From assembly GCA_014799985.1 (NCBI GenBank), contig JAAVGZ010000036.1:2437-11187 (forward strand): a stretch of 8,751 nt of DNA, written 5' to 3'. The notes under the pieces are model-generated. The model was not told the origin of the DNA. It did no database searches and saw only the letters and a list, made by a program, of their open reading frames with translations. Numbering within the stretch: position 1 is the first letter of the stretch; every line of letters starts with the position of its first letter. The DNA comes from Helicobacter sp. GTDB lineage: Bacteria; Campylobacterota; Campylobacteria; Campylobacterales; Helicobacteraceae. This document shows positions 7,338 through 8,751 of this stretch, one piece after another. Position numbers and translations under genes: made by a program.

Positions 7338-8242
7338 TAGCGCACCTCGACACGTTTTTCGTCAATCACAATCACCTCATAGCCCTTGTTCGTGCGCGGA
7401 TTCTTGACGCGAATCTTCTTGCCCACCGCGCCGTCTTGTTGGGCGATGCCATCAAAGCTTAGAATCACGCGCCCGTCATTCACGAGCACAAACACCGTGT
7501 CGCCGCGCCGAATCACGATTTTGGGCGCGAGGTCGTTTTGGTGCAGAATCGTGCCCTTTGCCGTGTAGGACGCAATCGAGTATTGGTCAATATCGGCTTT
7601 CGTGGCGAGCTCGCGCGACATCTTGACGAACGGAATGCGCGTGATATTCACGGAATCGGGGCTGATGACATCGCCCACCTTGAGCTTTTTGGTCGTCTCT
7701 ATCGCCTCGAGCGTGGCTTTGACTTCGTAGCGGAAATAGATGCGCTTCATCGTGCCAAGCTCGTCTAGGAAATTTGCAGGAAAGCTGCCAGTGGCGCGCT
7801 TTTGGAGCTTTTTGGGGAATTGGAAATCTTGGAAATGCAGCCCCTCAAGCGAGAGATTGTTCAGCGGCGTAACGATGACGTCTTGCACGAGGATATGGTA
7901 TTTTGCGTACTCATCGACAAACAGAGGTCCGATTTTTTCTTCGAGGAACGGCACGCGGTCGTTTTGTGTGCGCACAAACTCGACAATGGTCGAGCTCGGA
8001 ATCAAGGTGATGTTGTGCTGCTTGAACTTCTCGACAATCACAGACGCTTTGGCGCGATAGAGATTCACTGATGGCGCGAGCTCGAAAAGCGTGAATGGCG
8101 GCGCATCGGGCATGATGAGCTGCGAATCGATGATGTTGTCGCTAAATGCGTAACGTTTCTCTATTTTGTCGTTAGAAAGCGCACAACAAGCCAACAAGCA
8201 CGCGAGCAAAAGGCGCAACAAAGGGCGCGGCAAAAGGAGCAT
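7337..8242 (-). CDS. flgA: Flagellar P-ring assembly chaperone FlgA
   Basis: FlgA is a periplasmic protein that helps FlgI assemble into the flagellar P ring around the rod. The 301-residue product has an N-terminal hydrophobic export signal (about residues 2-22), a variable region (about 25-170), then the SAF-type domain (about 175-240, including KLKVGDVISPDSVN) and the conserved FlgA C-terminus (about 240-301, GAVGKKIRVKNPRTNKGYEV and following). Length fits the longer Campylobacterota FlgA proteins. The ATG at 8242 has GGAGGT five bases upstream and a TATAAT box about 30 bp further. The signal ends LLACCALS with adjacent cysteines, so a lipoprotein-type cleavage at Cys19 cannot be excluded, though FlgA is normally soluble. 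It is the first gene of the ubiX-coaD-tmk run. Confidence 0.92.
   Translation of the reverse strand: MLLLPRPLLRLLLACLLACCALSNDKIEKRYAFSDNIIDSQLIMPDAPPFTLFELAPSVNLYRAKASVIVEKFKQHNITLIPSSTIVEFVRTQNDRVPFLEEKIGPLFVDEYAKYHILVQDVIVTPLNNLSLEGLHFQDFQFPKKLQKRATGSFPANFLDELGTMKRIYFRYEVKATLEAIETTKKLKVGDVISPDSVNITRIPFVKMSRELATKADIDQYSIASYTAKGTILHQNDLAPKIVIRRGDTVFVLVNDGRVILSFDGIAQQDGAVGKKIRVKNPRTNKGYEVIVIDEKRVEVR
7343..7348 (-). promoter_or_regulatory. Shine-Dalgarno GAGGTG for the GTG start of ubiX
   Basis: Minus-strand GAGGTG lies five bases before GTG at 7337, inside the last codons of flgA. It supports a non-ATG start coupled to flgA termination. Confidence 0.65.
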
Positions 8243-8247
8243 GGCAG

Positions 8248-8253
8248 ACCTCC
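8248..8253 (-). promoter_or_regulatory. Shine-Dalgarno GGAGGT of flgA
   Basis: Minus-strand GGAGGT ends five bases before ATG at 8242, a near-ideal site that fixes the flgA start. Confidence 0.75.
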
Positions 8254-8273
8254 GAACGAATTGCGTTGGAATT

Positions 8274-8279
8274 ATTATA
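8274..8279 (-). promoter_or_regulatory. Promoter -10 box TATAAT upstream of flgA
   Basis: A perfect minus-strand TATAAT lies 31 bp before the flgA start, preceded by AT-rich sequence (ACTAATTTTCAA). At the usual distance only a weak -35-like TTCCAA (8302-8297) is seen. This fits a Campylobacterota housekeeping promoter. I saw no convincing sigma-54 (GG-N10-GC) or sigma-28 element, although flagellar genes often use these. Confidence 0.6.
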
Positions 8280-8323
8280 TTGAAAATTAGTCATGTTTGG
8301 AATGTGCACGATTTTGGCTGCGC

Positions 8324-8416
8324 GTCATTGTGAGGGCTTGCATGAAGTAGGCAAATATGTTGGGATCCTGTGTTTGTTGGTTGCCACGCTCGCACGTTGT
8401 GCTCGCTCGCAATGAC
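8324..8416. repeat. Foldback repeat element, copy A
   Basis: A 93-bp unit bounded by inverted ends GTCATTGTGAG (8324-8334) and CTCGCAATGAC (8406-8416), matching at 10 of 11 positions. Its right 42 bp (8375-8416) is identical, in the same orientation, to 8692-8733 in copy C, while its left arm has diverged. It has no coding capacity, and its small size and palindromic ends suggest a REP- or MITE-like unit. Confidence 0.7.
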
Positions 8417-8420
8417 ACAA

Positions 8421-8500
8421 TGTCATTCTGAACCTGCTTTGCAGGTGAAGAATCTCGTGTTGTGAAGATTTTGAGATGTTTCGCTTCGCTCAACATGACA
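8421..8500. repeat. Foldback repeat element B
   Basis: An 80-bp unit with inverted ends TGTCAT (8421-8426) and ATGACA (8495-8500). The left arm reads TGTCATTCTGA then AAGAATCTC; the right arm, reverse-complemented, reads TGTCATGTTGAGCGAAGCGA then AACATCTC, so the arms are diverged halves of one palindrome. A perfect hairpin ACCTGC-TTT-GCAGGT (8432-8446) interrupts the left arm. Its left end and the right end of copy A form AATGACA-CAA-TGTCATT (8411-8427), so the two elements abut tip to tip. Confidence 0.65.
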
Positions 8501-8510
8501 AATGGAATCT

Positions 8511-8565
8511 TTGGAGGTGCGGAATTGAGCGCACACAAAGTGTGCGACTAAAGTCGCACCTCCAA
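8511..8565. repeat. Nested hairpin element with alternative folds
   Basis: Outer perfect 11-bp arms TTGGAGGTGCG (8511-8521) and CGCACCTCCAA (8555-8565) enclose an inner perfect 7-bp hairpin CGCACAC-AAA-GTGTGCG (8530-8546). A competing perfect 6-bp hairpin GCGACT-AA-AGTCGC (8544-8557) uses bases of both stems, so the folds are mutually exclusive. No poly-T follows at once, so it is not an obvious terminator in either direction. Confidence 0.65.
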
Positions 8566-8608
8566 TTCTGCTATTTTTGTTATTGTGGGATTCCGCCTCC
8601 TCCCTTGC

Positions 8609-8751
8609 GGAGGGGGCAGGGGTGGGTCATTGCGAGCGTAAGCGAAGCAATCAACCGTATACAAGGCTAGAATCATTGAGGATTCCTTGCCTGTTGGTTG
8701 CCACGCTCGCACGTTGTGCTCGCTCGCAATGACCCACCCCCTGCCCCCTCC
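8609..8751. repeat. Long inverted repeat containing foldback element copy C
   Basis: The arms 8609-8638 and 8721-8751 are reverse complements over 30-31 nt with a single one-base difference in a G run; the right arm reaches the window edge and may continue. The core, 8626-8733, has perfect 13-bp ends GTCATTGCGAGCG and CGCTCGCAATGAC and includes the 42-bp block 8692-8733 shared with copy A. An imperfect hairpin (CAAGG...CCTTG around AATC/GATT) lies near 8663-8690 at the centre. A further stem CCTCC/GGAGG (8596-8613) flanks the left side. Confidence 0.7.

Larger units (their letters stand above)
8283..8751. other. Non-coding region built of palindromic repeats
   Basis: Apart from the flgA promoter, this stretch to the right edge contains no credible gene. 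Open frames on both strands are short, lack family motifs and consist of translated repeat units. Its content is four foldback units listed separately: 8324-8416, 8421-8500, 8511-8565 and 8609-8751, separated by short spacers. It also holds the only GATC found in the window (8364-8367). Confidence 0.75.

Noticed and set aside
8255..8310. Sigma-54 or sigma-28 flagellar promoter for flgA
   Set aside because: No GG-N10-GC pair or CGATWT-type -10 at proper spacing was found, while a perfect TATAAT is present.
8287..8538. 83-codon minus-strand open frame upstream of flgA
   Set aside because: Its translation is made of repeat elements A and B read through, a common source of spurious hypothetical proteins; it also has no Shine-Dalgarno or family resemblance.
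8476..8670. 64-codon plus-strand open frame
   Set aside because: It spans element B, the nested hairpin and part of copy C; the peptide is translated repeat with no sign of selection as protein.
8324..8733. CRISPR array
   Set aside because: Only two copies of the 42-bp block exist, 275 bp apart, without regular spacers or cas genes; palindromic ends point to foldback elements.

Overview
The window looks like chromosome of a Campylobacterota member, most likely a Helicobacter relative. The run flgA-ubiX-coaD-tmk matches the order I recall from Helicobacter pylori. The larger SPFH protein begins with an N-terminus (MPIDLNEHLKKK) that I associate with Helicobacter prohibitin-like proteins, and ilvE next to an SPFH gene is also an arrangement I recall from Campylobacter. 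A histidine-biosynthesis gene (hisIE) argues against H. pylori itself. The DNA is clearly richer in G+C than most Helicobacter genomes (judged by eye, not computed).

All eleven genes lie on the minus strand and are tightly packed, so transcription runs right to left. From the right: about 470 bp of non-coding DNA made of foldback repeats; a promoter and strong ribosome binding site; flgA (flagellar P-ring chaperone), ubiX (flavin prenyltransferase), coaD (coenzyme A synthesis) and tmk (dTMP kinase), joined by 1-10 nt overlaps or a 1-nt gap. A 46-nt AT-rich gap follows, with a candidate promoter and a perfect 12-nt palindrome. Then come ilvE, two tandem SPFH/prohibitin paralogues, hisIE, a DUF2393 membrane protein, an O-antigen-ligase-family protein, and the 5' part of an unrecognised gene that runs off the left edge. 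No terminator is visible between genes, so the block may be one long transcript with an internal start before ilvE. It mixes housekeeping metabolism, flagellar assembly, membrane organisation and surface-glycan functions, not a single pathway.

I found no tRNA, rRNA, CRISPR array, transposase, phage or defence gene. The most unusual observations are compositional and structural. GGCC was not found and GATC was found once in 8.75 kb, while GAATC/GATTC is several-fold over-abundant. The region upstream of flgA is a mosaic of palindromic repeat elements. The two SPFH genes look like a tandem duplication, not a classical HflK/HflC pair.
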